The position numbers and the translations under genes are program-made. 63,762 bases of DNA from Aestuariirhabdus haliotis (GTDB taxonomy: Bacteria > Pseudomonadota > Gammaproteobacteria > Pseudomonadales > Aestuariirhabdaceae): NCBI RefSeq assembly GCF_023509475.1, contig NZ_JAKSDZ010000018.1, forward strand, positions 1 through 63,762, given 5' to 3'. The notes under the pieces were generated by a model that searched no databases, was not told the DNA's origin, and saw nothing but the letters and a program-made list of their open reading frames with translations. Shown here in pieces: positions 47,913 to 57,859 of the stretch (the first letter of the stretch is position 1; the number at the start of each line of letters is the position of its first letter).

Positions 47913-48986
47913 GTGATCGTATTTACCGTTTCCAACCGTTCCACTGGAAAGCTCTATATTGGTACCACCCGTAACGATCTCACTTTGCAGTGGGATAAAA
48001 TAGTTGCGGCCGCCGAAGAAGGCCTGGACTTCCCCTTATATAAGGAAATTCGCCTGCACGGGGCTGACAACTTCCAGGTAGAGGAGTGGGACTACACCGA
48101 TGACCGACACGAACTGGCAACCCTGGAACGCGAGGCACTGACCACCCTGGGTGGCGAATCGTTGCGCGGTTATAAAACTGCCATCGCAACCAAAGCGCCT
48201 GTGACCAAACCGGTGCGCCGCAAGCCAATCACTCGAAAAGCAGTCACGAGCAACGCAAAACCCGCTACAACCAATAGTTCAGACAACAAACCGGCGCCGA
48301 TTAGCAAACCCAAAGACACCGGCACCCTGCGCCACGTCAATGCCGGGGGCGAGTCCGTCGTACGATTCGACCGTAAGCGCAGTAGCATTGAGGATGCCAT
48401 CGCCGGTATTGGCAACCGTCGGCCCGAACAAACCGTCGTAGATCCGCTGTCTCGCAGCCGATCCTCTCGTGCGCAAGTTCCTAGCTCGTCGCCTGATGCC
48501 TCGACGCCCGGCAGCAGCGAGACTATAGAATTGCCAGCGCCTGAGCCACAAACACCCGTCTCAGAAACCGGCTCTGGACAGCAAACGGCAGCCGACGATG
48601 ATGCTATCAACGCTCATCAAACGGCCCAGATTCCACCCGCAGCTGAGCCTGACATCAGCGCCGTCAAGGATCGCGAGCAGGTTCTGGCCGATGCCCTAAG
48701 CGTGTTGCAACAGCTTAAAGAAACACCCATCGCCCAGACTGAAGAGACGACTGAAGCAGAAGCACAGCTTACGACCAGCAGCGAAGCAGTCACTGAAACG
48801 GATGAAGAGTCCGCTATCGACGAGCATGCCCAGCAACTTAACGAAGCCATCGCACGACAACGACAACAACTTGCCCAGCGGTGCCAACAGCAACAGAAGC
48901 AGTTTTCACACCAGCAAATTGAGCGCATTGATGCCCTGGAGCAACTGGCACAGCAAAAGATGGCTCGACTGAGCAACGCGGCCTGA
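47913..48986 (+). CDS. GIY-YIG-like N-terminal domain with Gln-rich C-terminus, unknown function
   Basis: A 357-residue protein. Residues 1-90 resemble a GIY-YIG nuclease domain: MIVFTVSNRSTGKLYIGTT (YIG intact; the first motif is VFT rather than GIY), then HGADNFQVEEWDY and LEREAL with the conserved Glu. The catalytic Arg after YIG is replaced by Gln (LQWDK), so it is probably inactive or altered. The middle (about 90-270) is low-complexity Thr/Pro/Ser, and the end is a Gln-rich coiled coil (ARQRQQLAQRCQQQQKQ). The start is GTG with AGGGGT upstream. It is followed by a Lys-rich gene 36 bases on; the two may act together. Its role is unknown. Confidence 0.7.
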   Translation: MIVFTVSNRSTGKLYIGTTRNDLTLQWDKIVAAAEEGLDFPLYKEIRLHGADNFQVEEWDYTDDRHELATLEREALTTLGGESLRGYKTAIATKAPVTKPVRRKPITRKAVTSNAKPATTNSSDNKPAPISKPKDTGTLRHVNAGGESVVRFDRKRSSIEDAIAGIGNRRPEQTVVDPLSRSRSSRAQVPSSSPDASTPGSSETIELPAPEPQTPVSETGSGQQTAADDDAINAHQTAQIPPAAEPDISAVKDREQVLADALSVLQQLKETPIAQTEETTEAEAQLTTSSEAVTETDEESAIDEHAQQLNEAIARQRQQLAQRCQQQQKQFSHQQIERIDALEQLAQQKMARLSNAA

Positions 48987-49022
48987 TTAAGCTATGACTA
49001 TTACCCCACAGGGCACAGAGTC

Positions 49023-49427
49023 ATGACTCGACGCAAGAAAACCAAATCGATTTCTGAAGAGATGCGCAAGATCAGCAAAACGACGCGCAAGGCTATAGAG
49101 TCAAAAAATATCAAGAAGCAAAGCCGTCGCGACAAGCCCCGGCAGAAATCAGTGTATGAGCAACATCTGGAACAACAGGATAAGCCGGCGAAGAAGTCAT
49201 CGGTGAAAACTACTGGCCAGAAAAAGCCTGCCGCTAACGCCGAGCTTAATAAGGCCAGCTCTAATCGTGCTGCGCAAAAAAAACCAAAACCTGGTAAACC
49301 GAGCCACCCACCGGAAGCAGCTGCCGCCAAACCGGAACGAAAACCCAAGCCAGAACCTGCGGACATCAATGATATGAGCGGCGATGACCTGTTTGACCTG
49401 TTCGACAAGGGCACCTTCCGCCCCTGA
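49023..49427 (+). CDS. Small Lys-rich basic protein, unknown function
   Basis: A 134-residue highly basic protein with runs of Lys, Ala and Pro (KPAKKSSVKTTGQKKPAAN), histone-H1-like in composition. The last 20 residues are different: acidic DINDMSGDDLFDLFDKGTF, a possible peptide for binding a partner. I recognise no domain. It lies 36 bases after the GIY-YIG-like gene and before a terminator. It could bind DNA or RNA, but that is inferred only from composition. Confidence 0.6.
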   Translation: MTRRKKTKSISEEMRKISKTTRKAIESKNIKKQSRRDKPRQKSVYEQHLEQQDKPAKKSSVKTTGQKKPAANAELNKASSNRAAQKKPKPGKPSHPPEAAAAKPERKPKPEPADINDMSGDDLFDLFDKGTFRP

Positions 49428-49477
49428 CAAACCGCCGGCTACTTTCAGCGCGACACCAGCACTTTCAGGTTAGATAT

Positions 49478-49516
49478 AAAAAAACGGGATAGCCTGAGGG
49501 CCATCCCGTTTTTTAT
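49478..49516. terminator. Bidirectional intrinsic terminator
   Basis: AAACGGGAT-A-GCC, loop TGA, GGC-C-ATCCCGTTTTTT, with runs of A and T on both sides. It separates the convergent basic-protein gene and fklB. Confidence 0.9.
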
Positions 49517-49532
49517 TAGAAGCGCTGTCGAA

Positions 49533-50162
49533 TTACAGAATATCGAGCAACTGCACCTCAAAAATCAAGGCAGCGAAAGGAGGAATCGCGCCCTGCGAAC
49601 CCTGCTCACCATACGCCAGCTGATAAGGAACGTACAAACGCCACTTGGAACCCGTAGGCATTAGCTGAAGCGCCTCGGTCCAACCGCTGATCACACCACT
49701 CACGGGGAATTCAGCGGGTTGGCCACGCTCGACCGAGCTGTCAAACACGGTACCGTTAACCAAGGACCCGTGATAATGGGTGCGTACGGTTGAGTTCAGA
49801 ACCGGCTTCTCACCCTCACCCATCTCCAGCACTTCGTACTGCAGGCCAGACTCCAACACGATAACCTCGTCACGCTTGGCATTTTCAGTCAGGAACTGCT
49901 CGCCTTCAGCGGCCAACTCCTTGTGCTGCTCGGCCTGGGCTTCACGCACCTTTTCGCTAATCACCTGAAACGCGGCTTGCAGATCCTGATTGGACACCGC
50001 ACTCTCGACGCCATTGAAGGCATCGCCCAGACCACGCTGAACCAGAGCGATATCGACACCGTCGAAGCTGTTGTCGCGCAGCTGGTCACCCATCTGACGA
50101 CCAATTCCGTAACTGACCCGACCTTCGTCGGTACTGATGGGGGACTCGTTATTGTCTGACAT
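49533..50162 (-). CDS. fklB: FKBP-type peptidyl-prolyl isomerase FklB
   Basis: A 209-residue isomerase. The N-terminal helical dimerisation domain (RVSYGIGRQMGDQL, about 1-110) is followed by the FKBP domain (VRTHYHGSLVNGTVFDSSVERG, GWTEALQLMPTGSKWRLYVP). It has no clear signal peptide, so it should be cytosolic. In Pseudomonas an fklB also lies near ispB, consistent with conserved order. Confidence 0.93.
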   Translation of the reverse strand: MSDNNESPISTDEGRVSYGIGRQMGDQLRDNSFDGVDIALVQRGLGDAFNGVESAVSNQDLQAAFQVISEKVREAQAEQHKELAAEGEQFLTENAKRDEVIVLESGLQYEVLEMGEGEKPVLNSTVRTHYHGSLVNGTVFDSSVERGQPAEFPVSGVISGWTEALQLMPTGSKWRLYVPYQLAYGEQGSQGAIPPFAALIFEVQLLDIL

Positions 50163-50217
50163 GCTGAAAGATTCTCCTCAGGGCCACACTGCAAACCGTG
50201 CAAATGAAGCAATTAAT

Positions 50218-50236
50218 TAAAAGGCGGTAAGCCTTT
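50218..50236 (-). terminator. Weak intrinsic terminator after gor
   Basis: On the minus strand AAAGGC-TTACC-GCCTTTT followed by an A/T-rich segment. The stem is short and the T-run only four, so termination may be partial before fklB. Confidence 0.45.
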
Positions 50237-50316
50237 GCTCATGATAAAGGGAGCGAAGGATACCAGCTGCCAGCACGACTCGATAGCCCGCTAGTGCCAG
50301 TAGTCTTAACCTGGAG

Positions 50317-51693
50317 CTAACCACCAACCGTACGAGCCGCCTCACGCATCGTGACAAACTCTTCCGCTGCGGTGGGATGAATCCCAATGGTGCCGTCAAA
50401 GGTCGCCTTGGTGGCACCAGCCTTGATCGCGATAGCAATCCCCTGAATGATTTCGCCAGCGTCGCTGCCCACCATATGACAACCGACCACACGATCACTG
50501 GCATCGTCCACCACCAGCTTCATAAAGGTTTTTTCCTGACGCCCGCTCAGAGTATGTTTCATATGGCGGAAGCGAGACGTGTAAATACGCAGCTTGCCAT
50601 AGCGCTCCAGTGCCTGCTCCTCGCTCAAACCAACAGTGCCAATATTGGGCTGACTAAATACCGCCGTGGCAATGTTATCGTAATCCATCGCGATGGTCTG
50701 GCCACCGTACAAATGGCGCGCCAACGCCATGCCTTCCGCCAGCGCAACCGGCGTCAATTGCATACGGTCGATCACGTCGCCCACCGCGTAAATGGAAGGC
50801 TCGCTGGTTTGGAAATTGTTATCCACCTTGATCGCACCCTTGGCCGTCAACTCTACATCGACCGTTTCCAGCCCCAGATCATGAGTATGGGGAACCCGTC
50901 CCGTGGCATAGAGCACCTGATCCACCAGCAGGCTCTCTCCGCTGGTGAGTTCCACCTGCAAACGCCCGTCGGTTTGCTGCTCTATGGCAACCACATTGGT
51001 ATTGAAACACAGCTCCAGATTGTCGCGCTCACCCATCTCCTCTTTGAGCACATCGCGAACCTCCTGGTCGAACCCCCTCAGGAACAGCTCGCCGCGATAG
51101 ATCAGGCGGGTATTGGCTCCCAATCCGGATAGAATGCCGGCAAATTCAACCGCAATATAACCACCACCCACTACCAGCACATCTTTCGGAAACTGGTCGA
51201 GATAGAATATTTCGTTGGAACTGATCACATGCTGGTTGCCTGGAAAATCCGGGACGAAAGGCCAGCCGCCGGTAGCGATCAGAATACGTTCTGCAGTGTA
51301 CTGCTGACCATCCACTGCCACCCGGTGGTTATCCACAATGCGGGCGCGCCCTTCTAACAGATTGACGCCAGCCCCCTTGAGCATATTGCGATAGATACCA
51401 TTCAGGCGTTCAATCTCGCGGGTCTTGTTATCACGCAGGGTCCGCCAGTCAAACTCCGCGTTTCCAACGGTCCAGCCATATCCTCGGGCATCTTCGAAGT
51501 CTTCCGCAAAGTGGGAGCCGTAAACAAACAACTTCTTGGGCACACAGCCGACATTGACACAGGTACCACCCATGTAGCGATCTTCGGCCACTGCCACTCG
51601 TGCGCCCAAGCCCGCCGCAATGCGACTGGCCCGCACACCACCTGATCCCGCACCAATTACAAACAGATCAAAATCGAATTCAGACATTGGCAT
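50317..51693 (-). CDS. gor: Glutathione-disulfide reductase
   Basis: A 458-residue flavoprotein disulfide reductase. The redox motif is [15 protein letters not shown], and the NAD(P) motif is [11 protein letters not shown] with Arg downstream (TRLIYRGE), fitting NADPH use. The active-site His-Glu lies in [14 protein letters not shown] at the C-terminus. It keeps glutathione reduced. GGAAGGG lies directly before the first ATG; the third-residue Met is an alternative start. It diverges from the LuxR-type regulator. Confidence 0.95.
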   Translation of the reverse strand: MPMSEFDFDLFVIGAGSGGVRASRIAAGLGARVAVAEDRYMGGTCVNVGCVPKKLFVYGSHFAEDFEDARGYGWTVGNAEFDWRTLRDNKTREIERLNGIYRNMLKGAGVNLLEGRARIVDNHRVAVDGQQYTAERILIATGGWPFVPDFPGNQHVISSNEIFYLDQFPKDVLVVGGGYIAVEFAGILSGLGANTRLIYRGELFLRGFDQEVRDVLKEEMGERDNLELCFNTNVVAIEQQTDGRLQVELTSGESLLVDQVLYATGRVPHTHDLGLETVDVELTAKGAIKVDNNFQTSEPSIYAVGDVIDRMQLTPVALAEGMALARHLYGGQTIAMDYDNIATAVFSQPNIGTVGLSEEQALERYGKLRIYTSRFRHMKHTLSGRQEKTFMKLVVDDASDRVVGCHMVGSDAGEIIQGIAIAIKAGATKATFDGTIGIHPTAAEEFVTMREAARTVGG

Positions 51694-51880
51694 TACCCTT
51701 CCTGTTTAGCAAAGTCCCGACTGCAGAGCGCAGCACCCACGGCAAATACAAGCAATCGTGCATCCATCAATAGTCCGGCATGGTATCAACAATAAGCGAC
51801 CTGAACACCCTTATGTACCGGTTGCGCACTACAACAACATGGGTACACTATCGACTGTTCAGAAACCGCATAACAACAAT

Positions 51881-52519
51881 ATGAAACTGACGATTCTGGT
51901 AGCCGATGATCACCCCCTGTTTCGCGCCGCGCTGCGGGAAGCCCTGGAGGAGAAACATCAACAGATCCACTGGCTTGAGGCTAGTACTTTCGCCGAATGC
52001 ATGGCGATCACCGATGCAGAGCAGGAGCATATCGACCTGGTACTGCTCGACCTCAATATGCCCGACAACAACGGCTTGATGGGGCTGGTGCAGTTACGTT
52101 CAACCTTTCCCGCCATCGCGGTGGCCATTGTCAGCGCCACCGATCAACCTTCGACCATTTGCAAGGCCATGCACAACGGGGCCCTGGGCTATATTCCCAA
52201 GGCTTCCTCGCTGGATTGTATTCGACAGGCCATGCAGACCATGCTGAGCGGCCAGCGTTGGGTACCCGAGAACATTGATTTAAGCTCGACCAGCGATACC
52301 GATCATCAGGCAATCGGCCGGCTGTCCACCCTGACCCGACAGCAACTGAATGTATTGGGCATGATCGCCAAAGGCATGCTGAATAAACAGATCGCGGCCG
52401 AACTCAATATCAAGGAAACCACGGTCAAGACACATATCTCTGAGATTTTCGACAAACTGGGGATTATCAACCGTACCCAGGCGGCTATGTTTACCCAGTT
52501 TCTGGAAACCCCCCAGTAA
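51881..52519 (+). CDS. LuxR-type response regulator (CrbR/ErdR-like)
   Basis: A 212-residue NarL/FixJ-type regulator. The receiver domain has the acidic pair in VADDHPLF and phospho-Asp in VLLDLNMPDN. The C-terminal helix-turn-helix is NKQIAAELNIKETTVKTHI. The frame is open upstream to 51758, but MKLTILVADDH at 51881 is family-like; no start has a strong Shine-Dalgarno. It points tail-to-tail at a hybrid kinase of the CrbS/MxtR type, 38 bases between stops. CrbR and ErdR switch on acetyl-CoA synthetase in Vibrio and Pseudomonas. The pairing here is inferred from position. Confidence 0.82.
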   Translation: MKLTILVADDHPLFRAALREALEEKHQQIHWLEASTFAECMAITDAEQEHIDLVLLDLNMPDNNGLMGLVQLRSTFPAIAVAIVSATDQPSTICKAMHNGALGYIPKASSLDCIRQAMQTMLSGQRWVPENIDLSSTSDTDHQAIGRLSTLTRQQLNVLGMIAKGMLNKQIAAELNIKETTVKTHISEIFDKLGIINRTQAAMFTQFLETPQ

Positions 52520-52557
52520 CTAAACAAACTGCCTGGCTAATCGCACACGAACAACGC

Positions 52558-55500
52558 TCAGCTATCGAGCGCGGCCAACAATGAGGCTCGTAAAGCAAGG
52601 GGTTTGACCGGTTTGCGTAGCAATTGCAGGCCCCGGGCGCGAATCAGACTGGTGACCTCCTCGGTATAGTCGGCGGTAATCACAATGACCGGCACCGATC
52701 GCCCCCAACGCTGCCGCAATCGCTCGGCGACATCTATGCCTGTCACGCCCTGGTCCAGGTGATAATCGATAATCAACAGATCAGGCACCACCCCTTGCAG
52801 CTGCTCCAACGCTGCTTTCTCGGAAACAGCTCCCACCACCGGATAGCCCCATTCATCGAGCAAGCTGAGCATCCCGGCCACTATCTGGGATTCATTATCG
52901 ATGCACAACACCTGAGCTTCATGGTCCTGGCGGGCCAGGTCATCAATCACCGAACGGTACCTGATAACGGGCTCCACCGTTGCCCGGGGCAGCGTTACCC
53001 GAAACACCGTCCCCTTACCCGGGCAGGAGCGCACGCTGAGCGAGTGGGATAACAGATCACAGGTACGCTGGACGATTGCCAGCCCCAACCCGAGACCGCG
53101 TTCCTCTTGCGGTGATGGATCCTCAAGGCGATAAAACTCCTCGAATATTCGCTCCAGTTGCGAGGACTCTATACCGGGTCCGGAATCCCAGACCTCGATC
53201 ACACAATGGTCTTTACGCAACCGGGTCGCGACCAGAATCCCTCCTGTTGTGGTGTAACGTATCGCATTGGAGAGCAGATTCTGCATCACTCTGCGCAGCA
53301 GGTTAGCATCGGAGACGACATTGGCCCCACTGACTCGATATCGAATATCGAGCCCTTTATGTCTCGCCTGTAATCGAAACTCTTCCACCAGCGGCTGCAT
53401 CAGCTGATTGAGAGACAAACAACGAATCTCCGGTTTCACTACCCGGGCATCCAGCTTGGAAATTTCCAACAACTCACTCAGCAACGTACCGGCATAGCCG
53501 AGGGATTTTTCCACATTCAGCGCCAACTCTGAAACCTCTTCACTGCCCTCAAGGCGCGCTAATTTATGGGATAAAGAGGACAGAAACAGAGATGCAGAAT
53601 TAAGCGGCTGCACCAGGTCGTGGCCCGCCGCCGCCAAAAAACGTGTCTTGCTGCGATTCGCCAGATCCAGCTCCTGATTGAGGGATTTCAATTCGCAGGT
53701 GCGTTCGTCGACACGCGCCTCCAGCTCTTCATTGGCCTGACGTAACTGCTGGTCAATACGTTTCTGCTGCGTAATATCGGTATAAATCGTGATCACGCCA
53801 CCACCGGGCATCGGACTGCCCTGAACGCGAACATAACGACCATCGCCGCGCCGCCGTTCCATATCAAACGGCTCGGTCAGGTATATCCTACCGACCTGCT
53901 GCCTCATGATCTCCGTCACGTCGCCTTCGCCGTACTCTCCCCGTTCACCACGGAAAGCCACCAGATCCGAAAAAGGACGCCCTACCTGCATCAGACTGTC
54001 GGGCAGGTCAAACATGCGCTGATACTGCCGGTTCCAGGCGACCAGCGCACCCTCCTTGTCGAGGATACTGATGCCCTCGTTCAGACTCTGGATCGCCGAG
54101 TTCAGCAACTCGCGGTTGAACTGCAATACCCCGGAGGCTTCGTCCAGCATGGACACCAGATTCTCGGGCGACTGATGGTGTTGGCGTGCCAGGGACTCCA
54201 GCAATAAGCGGCTGGCCGGTATACCCAGCACCGATCCCAATAGTTTTTCAGCACTGGCCAACAGCTCAGCATTAGCGGCGGCGTCGCCCAACAAACGGCC
54301 GGTAAATGGATTGCGATGAGTGTCCAGCAAGCGCTCGATTTTCTCATCACTGACAAACTTGCCCAGCAGTGATTGCAGATCCGAGACTTTCACCACCGAA
54401 TCAGTGCGCACGGCGTCGGGCAATTCCAGCGGTTGAACAAAAAGATTGGCCTGTAAATGATCCGACAAATTAGCCCGACTCATCAGCGAGCCGACAATAA
54501 TTCCTGCCGTATTGGCCAGCAAACTCCACAGGGCACCATGCACTATAGGATCAATGCCCTGGACACCCAGCAGCGCCTGTGGACTTAACGAACTGATGCC
54601 CCAGGGCCCCGCCATAATGGCCCCATCAACCCAACCGGCACGCACTAGCACCGGTAATAGCAAGGTGTATCCCCAAACACCGAAACCAGCTGACAGCCCC
54701 CATAAGGCACCTTTTCGATTGGCTCGCTGCCACCCCATGCCCAATAAAATAGCCGGCGCTAACTGGGCAACGGCGACAAAGGAGACCAGGCCAATCGCCG
54801 ACAGCGCATCGACTTCGGATAGCCAGCGGTAATAACCAAATGCCAATAACAACACCACACTGATACTGAGTCGGCGCAACACCAGCACCCGCCGCACCAG
54901 ACTCTCGCTGCCCACATCCAGCGTACGTCGGGTGACTTTTAACCAGAGCGGCAACAGAATCTCATTACAGAGCATGGTCGCCAGTGCGACCGAGGCAACA
55001 ATTACCATACTGGTGCCGGCTGACAAACCACCAATATAAGCCAGTAACGACAGGCCGTTCTGTTCATTCTGCAGGGGTATCATCAAAGTCAGGTATTCGC
55101 CATTAATACCGCTGGTATCGATGGCAAAATAACCGGCAAAAGCAATCGGTAAAATAAACAGATTGATCAACAACAGATACAGGGGAAACAGCCAACGGGC
55201 GGTACGCAGGTCCCGTTCCGAATCATTTTCTACCACCATCGAATGAAACAGCCGCGGCAGGCAGAACATCGCCAGCGCCCCCAGCACAACATGAGTCAAA
55301 TATACGTAAGGCGTGGAGTAATCCGTGAGTACTTCTCGTATTTGAGGCTCTTGCCAGGCCTGAGAGAAAAGATCGAGCCAACCTTCATTTATGCCATAAA
55401 TGGCATACAGGCCGACCGAAACAAAGGCGACAAACTTGACCACCGACTCAAAAGCCACCGCTTGCATCAAGCCTCTGTGATGCTCGCTGGTATCAATATT

Positions 55501-56004
55501 TCGGGTGCCGAACAGAATGGAGAACAACGCCATAAGCACCGCGATATAGAGCGTGGAATCGCGCCACCAGTCGAGCTCCATCTGACTCTCGCCGCTGAGC
55601 AGGTGGTAGCTGATCGACACTCCTTTGAGCTGCAAGGCGATGTAGGGCACCACCCCCAGTACCAGCAGCAAGGTTACGACGCCGGCGATGCTGCGAGAGT
55701 TACCATAACGCGAGGCGATAAAATCGGCCACGGTGGTCGTGTTCTGGCGTTTGGCCAGGGTGACCATTCGTTCGAGAAAACGGCCGCCAACGACAAATAA
55801 TAAAATGGCCCCCAGAAACGCCGGGGCCAATAACCAACCATCCTGAATATGCTGGAAGGGCCGACCGTAGAAGGTCCAGGTGGTACAAAAGGTCGTCAAC
55901 GCCAGGCTGTATACCAGAGGTTGCCAGCGAGGCACGGGGCGACGGTCCCCAAACAGGGCAATGGCAAACAGGATGCCCACATACGCAAGGGAGACGAGCC
56001 CCAC
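52558..56004 (-). CDS. Transporter-linked hybrid histidine kinase (SLC5-STAC-PAS-HK-REC, CrbS/MxtR-like)
   Basis: A protein of at least 1148 residues. An SLC5/SSF-type sodium:solute symporter domain with about 13 membrane segments (1-500) is followed by a STAC domain (about 535-600), PAS (about 640-760), HisKA with HDLVQPLNSASLF (His near 793), HATPase (DSGPGI, GLGLGLAIV), and a receiver (LLIIDYHLDQG, Asp near 1080). Known relatives sense acetate-type carboxylates. The first standard start is GTG 56004, but its Shine-Dalgarno is 24 bases off. AGAGG precedes ATT 56022 or CTG 56019, which add NQWVV and fit the family, so a non-canonical start is likely. It lies 51 bases after an acyl-CoA ligase. 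Confidence 0.9.
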   Translation of the reverse strand: MGLVSLAYVGILFAIALFGDRRPVPRWQPLVYSLALTTFCTTWTFYGRPFQHIQDGWLLAPAFLGAILLFVVGGRFLERMVTLAKRQNTTTVADFIASRYGNSRSIAGVVTLLLVLGVVPYIALQLKGVSISYHLLSGESQMELDWWRDSTLYIAVLMALFSILFGTRNIDTSEHHRGLMQAVAFESVVKFVAFVSVGLYAIYGINEGWLDLFSQAWQEPQIREVLTDYSTPYVYLTHVVLGALAMFCLPRLFHSMVVENDSERDLRTARWLFPLYLLLINLFILPIAFAGYFAIDTSGINGEYLTLMIPLQNEQNGLSLLAYIGGLSAGTSMVIVASVALATMLCNEILLPLWLKVTRRTLDVGSESLVRRVLVLRRLSISVVLLLAFGYYRWLSEVDALSAIGLVSFVAVAQLAPAILLGMGWQRANRKGALWGLSAGFGVWGYTLLLPVLVRAGWVDGAIMAGPWGISSLSPQALLGVQGIDPIVHGALWSLLANTAGIIVGSLMSRANLSDHLQANLFVQPLELPDAVRTDSVVKVSDLQSLLGKFVSDEKIERLLDTHRNPFTGRLLGDAAANAELLASAEKLLGSVLGIPASRLLLESLARQHHQSPENLVSMLDEASGVLQFNRELLNSAIQSLNEGISILDKEGALVAWNRQYQRMFDLPDSLMQVGRPFSDLVAFRGERGEYGEGDVTEIMRQQVGRIYLTEPFDMERRRGDGRYVRVQGSPMPGGGVITIYTDITQQKRIDQQLRQANEELEARVDERTCELKSLNQELDLANRSKTRFLAAAGHDLVQPLNSASLFLSSLSHKLARLEGSEEVSELALNVEKSLGYAGTLLSELLEISKLDARVVKPEIRCLSLNQLMQPLVEEFRLQARHKGLDIRYRVSGANVVSDANLLRRVMQNLLSNAIRYTTTGGILVATRLRKDHCVIEVWDSGPGIESSQLERIFEEFYRLEDPSPQEERGLGLGLAIVQRTCDLLSHSLSVRSCPGKGTVFRVTLPRATVEPVIRYRSVIDDLARQDHEAQVLCIDNESQIVAGMLSLLDEWGYPVVGAVSEKAALEQLQGVVPDLLIIDYHLDQGVTGIDVAERLRQRWGRSVPVIVITADYTEEVTSLIRARGLQLLRKPVKPLALRASLLAALDS

Positions 56005-56055
56005 AACCCACTGATTCAGAATAAAAATCCTCTATAACACCAACAACAAACGCGA

Positions 56056-57684
56056 TCAGTCAGACGACTCTAACAGATAATCGGCGTATTCCTGGCGCAA
56101 TTCCACTTTCCGCAACTTGCCCGTCCCCGTATGGGGTAGCTCATCCACCACAATAATGGCATCGGGCATCCACCACTTCGCGACCCGCTCCACCAGTACC
56201 CGACGCAGCTCTGTTTCGTCGTAGGCCTTACCCTCTTTCAGGGTCACCAGCATGATCGGCCGCTCGTCCCACTTGAGGTGGCGCGCACCAATCACACAGG
56301 CTTCATTGACGGCCTCATAGTTAAGGGCCGCACTTTCCAGATCCACCGAGCTGATCCACTCCCCTCCGGACTTGATTACATCCTTACTGCGGTCAACAAT
56401 TTTCAGATAGCCCTCGGCATTGATCACGGCCACGTCACCGGTATCAAACCAGCCATCGGCAAAGCTGTGTTCACCTTCACCCTTGTAATAACTCTGCAGT
56501 ACCCAGGGCCCTCGTACGCGAAGGTTGCCCCGACTTTCGCCATCGTGGGGCGCGGGTTCGTCGTTGGCATCGAAGATCTCGACCTCCACCCCGAACATGG
56601 CCCTGCCCGCTGTTGCTTGCAGGTCGTAGCGTGCTTCGGCATCCAGGGCATCCATATCGGGGGTCGGAATCGCGGCGGTCGCCAGGGGGCTGGTTTCGGT
56701 CATACCCCAGATACCCATCCAGTAAACGTTGTAGCGCTCAGCATAAAGCTTGACCAGAGCGCGGGGGGACGCCGCACCACCCACACCGACCAGTTTCAAT
56801 GAATCGATTTTCTTACCCGTGCTCTCCAGATAATTATGCAGACCCAACCAGACCGTCGGCACCGCATAGGCTTTGTCGACGCTTTCTTCTTCGATCAACG
56901 CCTGCAAGGAGGCCCCATCCATATTCGGCCCTGGCAGTACCAGCTTGGCGCCGTATAACGGCGCGGAAAATGGTACCCCCCAGGCGCACACGTGATACAT
57001 GGGCACCACCGGCATCACGCAGCTACGCTCGCTAAAATCCAGGTACTGGGAACTGCCACTCATCATCGCATGCAACACGCTGGAGTGGTGATCGTAGAGC
57101 ACACCCTTGGGATTACCGGTTGTGCCCGAGGTATAACAAAGCCCCGAAGCGTCGGTGGCCTCCAACCGCGGCCAAGCAAAATCATCGGGCTCGGCCGCCA
57201 ACAGAGTTTCATAACAGTACAGGGGGGCGAGAGAAGTCTCGGGCATCTGCTCCGGATCGCCATTGATGATAAACCCCTTCACAGTCGGAATATGATCGCG
57301 AACCTCTTCAAGCATCGGCACAAAGGGAGCATCAACAAAAATATACTGGTCTTCGGCGTGATTAATTATGTACTGCAACTGCTCGGCAAAGAGTCGGGCA
57401 TTGAGCGTATGCACCACCGCGCCATAGCCGGAGATGCCGTAATAGAGTTCCAGATGCCGGTAATTGTTCCAGGCCAGGGTCGCGACTCGATCCCCTCGCT
57501 GAACTCCCAGTCTGGCCAACACATTGGCCAGCTGACAGCTGCGCCGATAGGCATCGCTGTAGGTATAACGATGGATCTTATCCTCATTGGTGCGACTGAC
57601 GATCTCTTGCCGTGGATAACGCTGTACAGCAGATTTGAGAATATCACTGGTCAGCAGGGGTACCTGCATCATGCGGCCTTTCAT
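56056..57684 (-). CDS. Medium-chain acyl-CoA ligase (AlkK-like)
   Basis: A 542-residue ANL enzyme that forms acyl-CoA from a carboxylate, CoA and ATP. The motifs are YTSGTTGNPKGV (A3), GIWGMTETSP (A5), GWFDTGDVA (A7) and the Lys in PHTGTGKLRKVELR (A10). It resembles AlkK and other medium-chain ligases. AAGGAG lies nine bases before the ATG; ATG five codons on is also possible. It is encoded just upstream of, and probably with, the transporter-linked kinase, which suggests that its substrate is what the kinase senses. A palindrome (57860-57873) lies in its upstream region. Confidence 0.9.
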   Translation of the reverse strand: MKGRMMQVPLLTSDILKSAVQRYPRQEIVSRTNEDKIHRYTYSDAYRRSCQLANVLARLGVQRGDRVATLAWNNYRHLELYYGISGYGAVVHTLNARLFAEQLQYIINHAEDQYIFVDAPFVPMLEEVRDHIPTVKGFIINGDPEQMPETSLAPLYCYETLLAAEPDDFAWPRLEATDASGLCYTSGTTGNPKGVLYDHHSSVLHAMMSGSSQYLDFSERSCVMPVVPMYHVCAWGVPFSAPLYGAKLVLPGPNMDGASLQALIEEESVDKAYAVPTVWLGLHNYLESTGKKIDSLKLVGVGGAASPRALVKLYAERYNVYWMGIWGMTETSPLATAAIPTPDMDALDAEARYDLQATAGRAMFGVEVEIFDANDEPAPHDGESRGNLRVRGPWVLQSYYKGEGEHSFADGWFDTGDVAVINAEGYLKIVDRSKDVIKSGGEWISSVDLESAALNYEAVNEACVIGARHLKWDERPIMLVTLKEGKAYDETELRRVLVERVAKWWMPDAIIVVDELPHTGTGKLRKVELRQEYADYLLESSD

Positions 57685-57859
57685 CGATGTCGTCTCCTTG
57701 ATCCCCTGGCCGGCGTCGATTTTCCCTGTGCATTAACACAGCGTCGAAAACCATAAATCAGCAACCTGCCTGCGGGTTATGATTATTTTTTGCCGATTAC
57801 AACGAGCAACCGGTGACAGCAAGCCGGTTACGCTAACAGCCGCCTAGCGACTTCAGTAC

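Noticed and set aside
56992-57756. 254-codon frame antisense to the second acyl-CoA ligase
   Set aside because: The ligase frame carries all ANL motifs; the antisense frame has none.
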